In this document: positions 27,455-34,739 of the stretch, in pieces
How positions within the stretch are numbered: the first letter of the stretch is position 1
Layout of the letters: every line of letters starts with the position of its first letter
Origin: Pelagibius sp964472095
GTDB taxonomy: Bacteria > Pseudomonadota > Alphaproteobacteria > Kiloniellales > Kiloniellaceae
Reading direction: 5' to 3'
Assembly: GCA_964472095.1 (NCBI GenBank)
Contig: CAYYIV010000024.1
Location: 7,116 to 71,115 of the forward strand
DNA length: 64,000 nt
The notes under the pieces: generated by a model
What the model was told of the DNA's origin: nothing
The model's input: only the letters and a program-made list of their open reading frames with translations
Databases searched by the model: none
Made by a program: the position numbers and the translations under genes

Positions 27455-28033
27455 TCAGGCGCGAAAGACTCGGCGACAGCCGGGGATTTCGCTTGTCGGG
27501 TCGTGCCGCTGCGCCTGCTCGCCCATGGCCGCGGCTCTCCTGACCGCCTTTTCCATATCGGCCGCGGGAATCATCAGGCCGCCGCGGCTGCGCCAATAGC
27601 GGTGCTTCACCACGCTGTAGCCCTGCTTCTCGTAGAACGCCAGGCCGGCCAGGCTGGCACCGATCACTACTTTGTCGTGGCCGGCGGCGGCGATCATCGC
27701 TTCGGCCCGCTGCAGCAGGGCGCGGCCGACGCCGAGGCCCGACCAGTCGGGATCGACATAGAGGCTGCGTAACTCCTGGTCCTTCACGGCACAGAAACCG
27801 ACGATGCCGCGCAGGCGAGAGACCGCTACCTCGAAGACTTCACCTTCGTCGCGCATCGCTTCGACGTAGTGCACCGGCGCGTTGCCGTGGACCCAGCTCT
27901 CGACCTGACTGTCGTTGTAGGCGCGGCGGCCGAGCACCCTGACCGCCCGCTCGTGCACGGTATAGAGGCCCTCGGCATCCGAGGGCCGGCCGCGCCGGAT
28001 GCGGTAGCGAGGGACAAGCTTGGCCAAAAGCAT
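27455..28033 (-). CDS. GNAT family N-acetyltransferase
   Basis: This is a 192-residue acetyltransferase. The acetyl-CoA pocket is visible as LRSLYVDPDWSGLGVGRALLQRAE (V-D-P then a G-x-G-x-G/A-type turn) near residues 88-110, with a late motif GLAFYEKQGY. It faces modC tail to tail, separated by 27 bp. Substrate is unknown; many GNATs of this size act on small amines or peptides. Confidence 0.8.
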   Translation of the reverse strand: MLLAKLVPRYRIRRGRPSDAEGLYTVHERAVRVLGRRAYNDSQVESWVHGNAPVHYVEAMRDEGEVFEVAVSRLRGIVGFCAVKDQELRSLYVDPDWSGLGVGRALLQRAEAMIAAAGHDKVVIGASLAGLAFYEKQGYSVVKHRYWRSRGGLMIPAADMEKAVRRAAAMGEQAQRHDPTSEIPGCRRVFRA

Positions 28034-28142
28034 AGCTCAAGCCTAGGCAAAGAAGCCTAGACAGGCAAGGGTGCGAAAAAATTGGGGCAGGGTGGACGGA
28101 TGATCCGGAAAGTGGATCGGAAGCCAGGGATGCTTGCGGCGA

Positions 28143-28376
28143 TCAGGACTGGTGGGGATGGACCTTCGGGAGGCGGTCCGGAGCCTCTTGCTCGCTTGCC
28201 GGCGGTTCGGCCGCTGTCTGTTCCGCGGCTTCCTTGGCAAGGCGCAGATCGCGCAGGCGCGCCATGCGCTCGTCACGCTCGCGCTGCGTCTTTTCTTTCT
28301 GCTTCAGGACTTTGTCGTCCTTTTTCTGGGTTGAGGCGAAGTGTTGCTCGGCCCGTGACTTGTTGGATTTCCACAT
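28143..28376 (-). CDS. Small highly charged protein of unknown function
   Basis: This is a 77-residue protein starting MWKSNKSRAEQHF, with a long lysine/glutamate/arginine-rich helix (KVLKQKEKTQRERDE) likely to form a coiled coil, and an acidic/proline tail. The ATG at 28376 is preceded by GAAGGGA; the longer frame to 28466 is not needed. Similar small proteins exist in alphaproteobacteria as I recall, but no function is known. Confidence 0.6.
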   Translation of the reverse strand: MWKSNKSRAEQHFASTQKKDDKVLKQKEKTQRERDERMARLRDLRLAKEAAEQTAAEPPASEQEAPDRLPKVHPHQS

Positions 28377-28558
28377 GTCGATTTCCCTTCGGTTCGCTTG
28401 ATCACAACAAGGACGAAGGATGCCGCCCTGCAAAAGGGGCGAGAGCATCCGCGGACGGCTTTGCATGGTCCGGCTGCTCGGGGCCAGCTTGCCTGGCCCG
28501 GCCGCGGCGATTGGCCGTGGCGGTATCGCCGTGGCGGTGTTTTTGCCGCTGAACGGCG

Positions 28559-28588
28559 ACCGCCCCCAAACGGGAGCTTGGGGGCGGT
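28559..28588 (-). terminator. Strong hairpin after the cold-shock gene
   Basis: Eleven-base arms ACCGCCCCCAA (28559-28569) and TTGGGGGCGGT (28578-28588) with an 8-base loop lie 11 bp after the csp stop. No T-run follows on the minus strand, so it may stabilise the mRNA end or terminate only weakly. Confidence 0.5.
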
Positions 28589-28599
28589 GTCTTGGTCGA

Positions 28600-28809
28600 T
28601 CAGTCGATGACGGAGAGATTTTCCGCCGATGACTTGCCGTTCTGGCCCGGCTGAAGCTCGTAAGAGACTTTCTGACCCTCCCTCAGGGAGGTGAGGCCGG
28701 CGCGCTCAACGCTCGAGATGTGAACGAACGCGTCCTTGGATCCATCCGAGGGCTCGATGAAGCCGAAACCCTTTGTCGCGTTGAACCACTTAACGGTACC
28801 AGTAGCCAT
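28600..28809 (-). CDS. Cold-shock protein, CspA family
   Basis: This single-stranded nucleic-acid binding OB-fold protein of 69 residues has both RNA-binding motifs: KGFGFIEP (RNP1, about 13-20) and DAFVHISSV (RNP2, about 26-34). It acts as an RNA chaperone. The leader upstream (28810 to about 28920) is long and could carry the usual csp 5' UTR structure. AGAGGAAT precedes the ATG. Confidence 0.95.
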   Translation of the reverse strand: MATGTVKWFNATKGFGFIEPSDGSKDAFVHISSVERAGLTSLREGQKVSYELQPGQNGKSSAENLSVID

Positions 28810-29547
28810 AGTTCTATTCCTCTAACGGGAGTCTGAATGCCGCCCCACGCTCATAGCGAAAGCGCGGCTGCTGAAACGCTCACAATGTCAGTGGGTCACT
28901 AAGGCAGTCGGCGTACCGGTGTATTAGGTAGCATCCAACATGTGCGTCGCGTATAGAAGAATATGTAGCGAGAATCCGGAAGAAGTCAATGCACGACGAA
29001 GCACTCCTTCGCCGCAACTGCCGCCTTGCGACCCTTCCGGCGCTTGATTCAGCGCGCTGCGCGACGGAAAGGTGAGTTGGAACAACGACATGAGCGGATG
29101 TCGTGACCTTCGAAGGCAGGCCACCTCAGCAAGAGAGTCAGTCAAGGATGCGCTTCCTAATGGTGGCGCGGCAGGGTTGGTTGCGGATCAAGATTCGGCC
29201 TGGCCAATTGTTTGATTTCTTCTTTGGCATTTGTTTGAAGCTTATTTATGCATCTAAAATATCACCGCAAATATTGCCCGGCACGATTTTCGTGACGTCT
29301 GTAGTGCTGTAGAAAAACACGAAGTACTATTGTAAAGTACTTATACCGATCCCATATTTGCAAGAGCGACTAAGACCTTCGCCGCGGCTGCATTGAGCGG
29401 TGGATGTCTGGCGCTGCCCGCAATCGACGAGCAGGAAAAGCCCGTGAGCAGGACGCCCGGCAGCGATCGGTCTTTCGGGTCGGGGCAGGGCCAGTGAGAG
29501 CCGTCCTGAAAGGGCCGAACGCCCAGCCGCAAGGAAGCCGATAGACC
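28810..29547. other. Intergenic region including csp leader and an AT-rich patch
   Basis: The part next to the cold-shock gene is probably its leader and promoter. From about 29200 to 29345 the sequence is unusually AT-rich for this genome and contains an inverted repeat AAGTACT (29322-29328)/AGTACTT (29336-29342). No open frame in the region looks coding. I see no RNA gene. Confidence 0.45.
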
Positions 29548-29856
29548 ATGACGGATGAGCCCGTCGATCTCGACGCGCACCGCAATTTCGCGGCGATGAG
29601 GGCCACGGAAGGGCGCCGTCAGCGTCTCTATGAGTGCCACGCCGACCGCGAGGTGCAGTACTACCGGCAGGAAGATCTGGAAAGGTCCCTGGCCACGCCG
29701 GCGGAGAGCTGGCCCGAGGCCGCGGCCAAGGCGCAGTATCTCATTCAGCTTTTCTCCGCCACGGCAGAAGCGCAGGACCCGCACCGCAAGGGGCTCGTCG
29801 CGCAAACCCTCGACGACTTGAGCAAGTTAAGCGAACGCGCGAAGGAGCATCCATGA
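29548..29856 (+). CDS. Conserved-looking small protein of unknown function
   Basis: This is a 102-residue soluble, helix-rich protein starting MTDEPVDLDAHRNFAAM. It has no signal peptide or known motif. Its composition and the ATGA overlap with the next gene argue that it is real. AAGGAAG precedes the ATG with a 10-base gap. It and the two zinc-ribbon genes that follow form a small plus-strand cluster. Confidence 0.6.
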   Translation: MTDEPVDLDAHRNFAAMRATEGRRQRLYECHADREVQYYRQEDLERSLATPAESWPEAAAKAQYLIQLFSATAEAQDPHRKGLVAQTLDDLSKLSERAKEHP

Positions 29857-30050
29857 GCGAAACCCGGAACATCGAAACGCCGGACGACCCGCTGCACACG
29901 GATGACCCTAAGGTCCGTCAGTGCCTCCGCTGCCAGGCGGCGTTCGAGAGCCAGTGGGCGGGTGAGCGGATCTGCGCACGCGGCAAAGGTTCGACGACCT
30001 GGCGCAGCGGCATCCCGGTGAGGGCGGCGTCATCCGGCAACAGGCGCTGA
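29853..30050 (+). CDS. Small zinc-ribbon-like protein with a lost cysteine
   Basis: This is a 65-residue protein overlapping the previous stop by ATGA, with AAGGAGC upstream. A first pair CLRC (about residues 24-27) is followed by SQWAGERICARG. In similar small proteins I would expect a second CxxC pair here, so the second knuckle reads CxxG. The zinc site may be incomplete, or this is a recent mutation. Role unknown; possibly nucleic-acid or protein binding. Confidence 0.55.
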   Translation: MSETRNIETPDDPLHTDDPKVRQCLRCQAAFESQWAGERICARGKGSTTWRSGIPVRAASSGNRR

Positions 30051-30111
30051 ACGCTTCGCTTCGAAACGCGGCCCGCCGGCTATTCAGGCACTGACAAAGG
30101 ATCCCCGGAAT

Positions 30112-30294
30112 ATGGACAGTGTGGATCGCGGGCTGAAGCACACCTGCTCGGCGTGCGCGACCAAATACTATGACCTGCGGAAGACCATCGACGCCTGCCC
30201 GAAATGCGGCAGCAAGCGCCCCGCCGCAAAGATCGCGAAGGCGACCCGGAAGGGCCAGCGCGTGTCGGGCATGCCGATGCGCAGGTACCCCTAG
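30112..30294 (+). CDS. Small zinc-ribbon protein, FYDLN-acid-like N-terminal motif
   Basis: This is a 60-residue protein with two CxxC pairs, CSAC near residue 11 and CPKC near 29, around KYYDLRKTIDA. That layout resembles the start of the TIGR02300 FYDLN-acid family, which normally continues into a long acidic tail. Here the tail is short and basic. The ATG at 30112 follows AAGGATCC. Function unknown. Confidence 0.55.
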   Translation: MDSVDRGLKHTCSACATKYYDLRKTIDACPKCGSKRPAAKIAKATRKGQRVSGMPMRRYP

Positions 30295-30444
30295 AAGCGA
30301 AGAAGCGATAGGGCGGCTGTCCTTCGCTGCGCCGTTGAACGCCGCTCAGCGTCGCCGGCATGCGCCGGCGCAAAATAAAGAATAAATTACCAATCGTATT
30401 TATTCCCACCAACGGCAATCAACCGTAAATATGAATAAGAATAT

Positions 30445-30470
30445 CAATAATAATATTATTGTGTATAATA
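30445..30470 (+). promoter_or_regulatory. Promoter with AT-only palindrome
   Basis: TATAAT (30464-30469) lies 53 bp before the next ATG. Immediately upstream is a palindrome CAATAATA-A-TATTATTG (30445-30461). The surrounding 110 bp are strikingly AT-rich. It looks like an operator touching the -10, but a -35 is not clear. Confidence 0.45.
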
Positions 30471-30521
30471 GTAGTTATTGAGAGGGAGAAACGGTTTTTC
30501 CCTGATTAGGAGGACCTGTAC

Positions 30522-30872
30522 ATGAATGCTCCCGAATGGCTCAAACCCGTAGCCTATGGCTCCGTCGCCGGCGCAATTGCACTGGCGATCGTTGGTTTCT
30601 CCTGGGGTGGCTGGGTAACCGGCGGCACCGCCGATAAGATGGCCAACGACCACGCCCGCCAGGAAGTCGTCGCCGCTCTGGTGCCGATCTGCGTCGAGCA
30701 GTCCAGGCTGGACCCCCGCTTGACCGAGACGCTGGCGCAGCTGCAGGCAGCCACCAACTACAAGCGCAGCGACATGCTGATGGAGGCCGGCTGGGCCACC
30801 ATGCCGGGCTCGACCGATCCCAACCGCGCCGTTGCCAGCGCCTGCATGGAAAAGCTCGCGTCCCAGTTCTAG
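30522..30872 (+). CDS. Conserved-looking membrane-anchored protein
   Basis: This is a 116-residue protein with one N-terminal hydrophobic helix (about residues 11-33, AYGSVAGAIALAIVGFSWGGWV) and a soluble domain with two cysteines (PICVEQS, ASACMEK). The helix followed by GGTADKMA suggests an inner-membrane anchor with a periplasmic domain. TTAGGAGGA gives a near-ideal ribosome site. It converges on the metallopeptidase gene with 5 bp between stops. Function unknown. Confidence 0.7.
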   Translation: MNAPEWLKPVAYGSVAGAIALAIVGFSWGGWVTGGTADKMANDHARQEVVAALVPICVEQSRLDPRLTETLAQLQAATNYKRSDMLMEAGWATMPGSTDPNRAVASACMEKLASQF

Positions 30873-30877
30873 ATCTT

Positions 30878-31945
30878 CTATCCGACCCGGTGGATCAGGC
30901 CGTGGACGAAGCGCAGCTTCCCCATGACCCGCGGCGCCAGGACGAAGGGGTAGAAGTCCGGCTGGCCCATGCTGTGATTGAGGCTGTTGACCGCTGAGGT
31001 AAGCGGCAGCCAGGCCTCGACCAGGGCATTGAAGTCGACATGGCGATAGGGGTCGAAAGCGATCTTCATTTGCAGTGGCGGATCGCGACCGGCGTCGGGA
31101 CGGATGGACAGGCCGAAGGCGGCCGCCGTATCCAGCGTGTCGACGATGTGCAGGTAGTGCGCCCAGGTCTCGGCGAAGTCTTCCCAGGGATGGGCACTGG
31201 CGTAGCTGCTGACGTAGTCCTGCCGCCAGTCGGGCGGCGGGCCATTGGTGTAGTGCCTGTCCAGGGCCGTGCCGTAGTTGCTGCGCTCGTCGCCGAAAAG
31301 CTCGCGGAAGGCGTCGTGCCAGACGCCGCCGCGCACCAGACGTTCCCAGTAGTGATGGCCGATCTCATGGCGGAAATGCCCGAGGATGGTCCGATAGCTC
31401 TCCGCCATGTCGCGGCGGTGGCGCTCGCGCTCGACGTCGTCGGCTTCGGCCAGGTTGATGGTGATGAGGCCCTCCGCGTGCCCAGTCATGACCTGAGGAC
31501 CTTCCTGGAACGCCGTCTGTCCGTCGGAAAGGAAGTCGAAGGCGAGGCCCCTTGCGCTGTCGTCATGCTTGCTGACCAGCGGCAGGTCGAGACGCAGCAG
31601 GGCGTAGACGAGGCGGTGCTTGGCCGCTTCGAGGCGCTGCCAGAGCCGGCGGTTGTCGCCGCTGTCCAGGTCCGGGATCGTGCGATTGAGGCGGCAGGCG
31701 CGGCAGAAGGCATCACCGGAGTTGGCGGCCACCAGCCAGTTGCAGGCGTCCTGCGCCGAGTTCGCGCAAAAGCGGAAGAGTTCACCGGGCGCCGCCAGAG
31801 CCCGCCAGGTGCCTTCTCCCGTCGCCGTGAGGGCGCTGAGGGTCGATCGGTCTGCCAGAAAGCCGAGCAGGTGTCCGCAGCGCTCACAGTGCGTGTTCTC
31901 GAAATACAGCAGCTGGCCGCAGCTTTGACACTCGAAGAGTTTCAC
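30878..31945 (-). CDS. Putative zinc-binding metallopeptidase with N-terminal zinc ribbon
   Basis: This is a 355-residue protein. Residues 6-23 form a zinc ribbon (CQSC...CERC). The catalytic HExxH is in FRHEIGHHYWE near residue 198, followed by an SSYASAHPWEDFAETW stretch holding a likely third ligand. The arrangement matches the putative zinc-binding metallopeptidase family (PF15887-type, from memory). It has no signal peptide, so it acts in the cytoplasm. Substrate unknown. Confidence 0.8.
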   Translation of the reverse strand: MKLFECQSCGQLLYFENTHCERCGHLLGFLADRSTLSALTATGEGTWRALAAPGELFRFCANSAQDACNWLVAANSGDAFCRACRLNRTIPDLDSGDNRRLWQRLEAAKHRLVYALLRLDLPLVSKHDDSARGLAFDFLSDGQTAFQEGPQVMTGHAEGLITINLAEADDVERERHRRDMAESYRTILGHFRHEIGHHYWERLVRGGVWHDAFRELFGDERSNYGTALDRHYTNGPPPDWRQDYVSSYASAHPWEDFAETWAHYLHIVDTLDTAAAFGLSIRPDAGRDPPLQMKIAFDPYRHVDFNALVEAWLPLTSAVNSLNHSMGQPDFYPFVLAPRVMGKLRFVHGLIHRVG

Positions 31946-32177
31946 CCGGCGGACCTGCGGTGCGCAGCAAGTGTTAGCAGCCGCCAGACACGAAGGGGCC
32001 GAAGCTCAAGCGTGAGGCAGCAATCTCCGCTCATGGATGCCCTCCCGATGGACTCGTGGTCGCAAACCAGCGCTTCCCCCAGGAGCCTAGCGGCTCGCCA
32101 CGGCCGGCGCACTGCCAGAAACGCGCAGCGCTGCCCTTGGTTCCGCCGCGGCGGCCGCAGCCCAGCCACTCAGGCGC

Positions 32178-34511
32178 TTAGCCGCCTTTCTTCATCTCGG
32201 CTTCGTAGCGCGCGCGGTTCTCGTCGTTCATCGGATAGAGGCCGGGTAGTTTGGCGCCATTCTGCACCTCCTTCATGATCCAGCCTTCAAGGCGCTCCTG
32301 TTCCAGGCCGAGCTCGGCGACCTCCTGGATGAGGTCCTGGGGCACCACCACGGCACCGTCGCGGTCGGTGACGATGAGATCGTCCGGGAAGACCGCCACG
32401 CCGCCGCAGGCGATCGGCTGCTGCCAGCCGACGAAGGTGAGGCCGGCGACCGAAGGCGGCGCGGCGACGCCGCTGCACCACACCGGCAGACCGCTCGCCT
32501 CGACGCCGTCGAGGTCGCGCAGCACGCCGTCGGTCACCAGGGCGGTGACGCCGCGCTTCTGCATGCGGGCGCAGAGAATGTCGCCGAAGATGCCGGCGTC
32601 GCTGACGCCCATGGCATCGACCACGGCGATGACGCCTTCAGGCATGTCCTCGATGGCCCCGCGGGTCGAGGTCGGCGAGGACCAGGAGGCCGGTGTCGCC
32701 AGATCCTCGCGGGCAGGGACGAAGCGCAGGGTGAAGGCCGGGCCGACCAGGCGGCCCTGGCCGCTGCGCAGCGGCCGCGTGCCGCGCAGCCAGACATTGC
32801 GCAGCCCCTTCTTCAGCAGGATGGTGGTGATGGTGGCGGTCGTGATGTTCTCGTAGGCTTCGAGCAGCGCGGGATCGAGGGACACGGGACGGAAGCTCCT
32901 TATGCGGAAAGTGCTCCAATAGCCGAGGGCGCAGCCGTCCTTGCGCGGGTCGGACCCGCCGGCCAGGGTACCTGCCTCCCAATCGATCTGGATGGCCTGG
33001 CTGCCGCCGATCGGCTTGGACGGCGCCTGGAAGCTGTGGCCCATGTCCTCCAGCCTGGCCAGCACCTCCGCCGGCACGCCGCTTTCGGCCTCGACGACCG
33101 TTTCGCCGGGCGGCGGGAAGATGCGCGCCAGGTCCATGGACTGCTGCACGTCGAGCCCGAAGTCGACGAGGTTGGTGAGGAAGCGGGCATGGCCGGCGGC
33201 CTGGTAGTGGCCGCCCATCACGCCGAAGGGCATCACCACCCTCTCGCCCTTGGCCGCCATGCCGGGGATGATGGTGTGCATCGGGCGCTTGCCCGGGGCG
33301 ATGCAGTTCGGATGCTCCGGGTCGAGCGAGAAGGCGGTGCCGCGGTTCTGCAGCACCACGCCGCTCTTCGGTCCGGTGATGCCGCTGCCGAAGGAGCTGA
33401 ACAGCGAGTTGATGAAGCTGACGGCGTTGCGGTCCTTGTCGACCACGCTGATATAGACCGTGTCGGCATGGGCGGCGACCGGTGCCGGGGCGCTGGCGAC
33501 GCTGGCGCGGCCGGTCCTGATGCGGGCGCGCAGCCGGGCTGCGTAGTCGGCCGACAGCAGTTCGGCGGCCGGCACCTCGGCCAGGGCCGGATCGGCCAGG
33601 TGGGCGTCGCGCTCCTGGTAGGCGAGGCGGGTCGCCTCGATCTCCAGGTGCAGGCGCTCGGCGCTCATGGCGCCCAGCGACGGCAGGTCGAAGCCGGCGA
33701 GGATGTTCAACAGCAGCAGCGCGATGATGCCCTGACCGTTGGGCGGACACTCGTAGATGTCGTAGCCCTTGTAGCTGGTCTTGATCGGATCGACATACTG
33801 GCCGCCGGCGGCGGCGAAGTCCTCCAGCGCGTGCAGGCCGCCCAGCGCGCGCAGGTGCGCCACCAGATCCTCGGCGATGCTGCCTTTGTAGAAGGCATCG
33901 CGTCCGTCACGGGCGATCAGCTCCAGGCTCGCCGCCAGCAGCGGCTGGCGCTGGACGCTGCCGAGCGCCGGAACCCCGCCGTTCGGCAGGTAGATGGCGC
34001 TGGTCGCCGGATCGTGCGACAGCGTCTCGACCTCGCTCTGCCAATCCCTGAACACCCGCTCGGTGACGGCGAAGCCCTCGCGCGCGAAGCGGATGGCCGG
34101 CAGCAGCAGCTCGCCCAGGCTGCGGGTGCCGTGGTCGCGCAGCAGCTGCGCCCAGGCATCCACCGCGCCGGGCACGGTCACCGCATGGGGCGTGAAGCGC
34201 TCGATCTTGGCGATGCCCTGCCTGGCGAACCACTCGGGCGTCGCCACCTGCGGCGCGCGGCCGGAGCCGTTGAAGGCGACGATCTCGGCGCTGCCCTTGG
34301 GGGCGTAGAGCACGAAGCAGTCGCCGCCGATGCCGGTCGACTCGGGCTCGACGACGCCTTGTACCGCGCAGGCCGCCACCGCCGCGTCCATCGCGTTGCC
34401 GCCGCCGCGCAACACGTCGAGGGCGGTCAAGGTCGCCAGGCCGTGGGAGGTCGCCGCCATACCGTTCAGCGAGCGGGCGACCGAGCGGCCGGGCAGGTCG
34501 AGATTTCGCAT
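32178..34511 (-). CDS. Gamma-glutamyltransferase family protein joined in frame to an RraA-like protein
   Basis: One uninterrupted frame of 777 residues. Residues 1-531 are a GGT-family Ntn-hydrolase with the autocatalytic Thr351 in ADTVYISVVDKD and a family-typical end DPRKDGCALGY. No signal peptide is seen. Residues 543-777 are an RraA-like/HMG-aldolase protein with TDGVLRDLDG. Between them is a 11-residue linker starting at a TGG codon (32918-32916). A GTG at 32885 with AAGGAGC ten bases upstream is a good internal start, so a separate 235-residue RraA-like protein is probably made whether or not a fusion is. A single change at TGG would restore a stop. The ATG at 34511 has AAAGGAA upstream. 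Confidence 0.8.
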   Translation of the reverse strand: MRNLDLPGRSVARSLNGMAATSHGLATLTALDVLRGGGNAMDAAVAACAVQGVVEPESTGIGGDCFVLYAPKGSAEIVAFNGSGRAPQVATPEWFARQGIAKIERFTPHAVTVPGAVDAWAQLLRDHGTRSLGELLLPAIRFAREGFAVTERVFRDWQSEVETLSHDPATSAIYLPNGGVPALGSVQRQPLLAASLELIARDGRDAFYKGSIAEDLVAHLRALGGLHALEDFAAAGGQYVDPIKTSYKGYDIYECPPNGQGIIALLLLNILAGFDLPSLGAMSAERLHLEIEATRLAYQERDAHLADPALAEVPAAELLSADYAARLRARIRTGRASVASAPAPVAAHADTVYISVVDKDRNAVSFINSLFSSFGSGITGPKSGVVLQNRGTAFSLDPEHPNCIAPGKRPMHTIIPGMAAKGERVVMPFGVMGGHYQAAGHARFLTNLVDFGLDVQQSMDLARIFPPPGETVVEAESGVPAEVLARLEDMGHSFQAPSKPIGGSQAIQIDWEAGTLAGGSDPRKDGCALGYWSTFRIRSFRPVSLDPALLEAYENITTATITTILLKKGLRNVWLRGTRPLRSGQGRLVGPAFTLRFVPAREDLATPASWSSPTSTRGAIEDMPEGVIAVVDAMGVSDAGIFGDILCARMQKRGVTALVTDGVLRDLDGVEASGLPVWCSGVAAPPSVAGLTFVGWQQPIACGGVAVFPDDLIVTDRDGAVVVPQDLIQEVAELGLEQERLEGWIMKEVQNGAKLPGLYPMNDENRARYEAEMKKGG

Positions 34512-34655
34512 GTCTTGCAGAATTCCTTTGCGTGAGCGCTGACGCCGCCACTCGCGGCGGCGGCTGGTCCTTTCAAAAGACCATAGGCGATGTTCCCCGT
34601 TTCCTCCTGATGTAGCGGCCTGGGCGGGGCTTGGAAAGGGGCTGTCGGCTGCCCC

Positions 34656-34686
34656 TTGACCTTCCAGTCGCTGGAAGCCCCATATC
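34656..34686 (+). promoter_or_regulatory. CueR/HmrR-type promoter of the copper ATPase gene
   Basis: TTGACC (34656-34661) and CATATC (34681-34686) are separated by 19 bp. In the spacer is the perfect inverted repeat CTTCCAG-tcg-CTGGAAG (34661-34677). The over-long spacer with a dyad is the hallmark of MerR-family promoters, and this half-site is that of copper-responsive CueR/HmrR. The regulator gene is not in the window. Confidence 0.85.
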
Positions 34687-34739
34687 CACGTCAGGAATTG
34701 GAAACGGCCCGTCGCGCCGGGCAGGAACGGAATGAGTGC

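Noticed and set aside
34656..34739. TTG start extending copA by 28 residues
   Set aside because: The TTG is the -35 of the CueR-type promoter, so it cannot be in the mRNA made from it.
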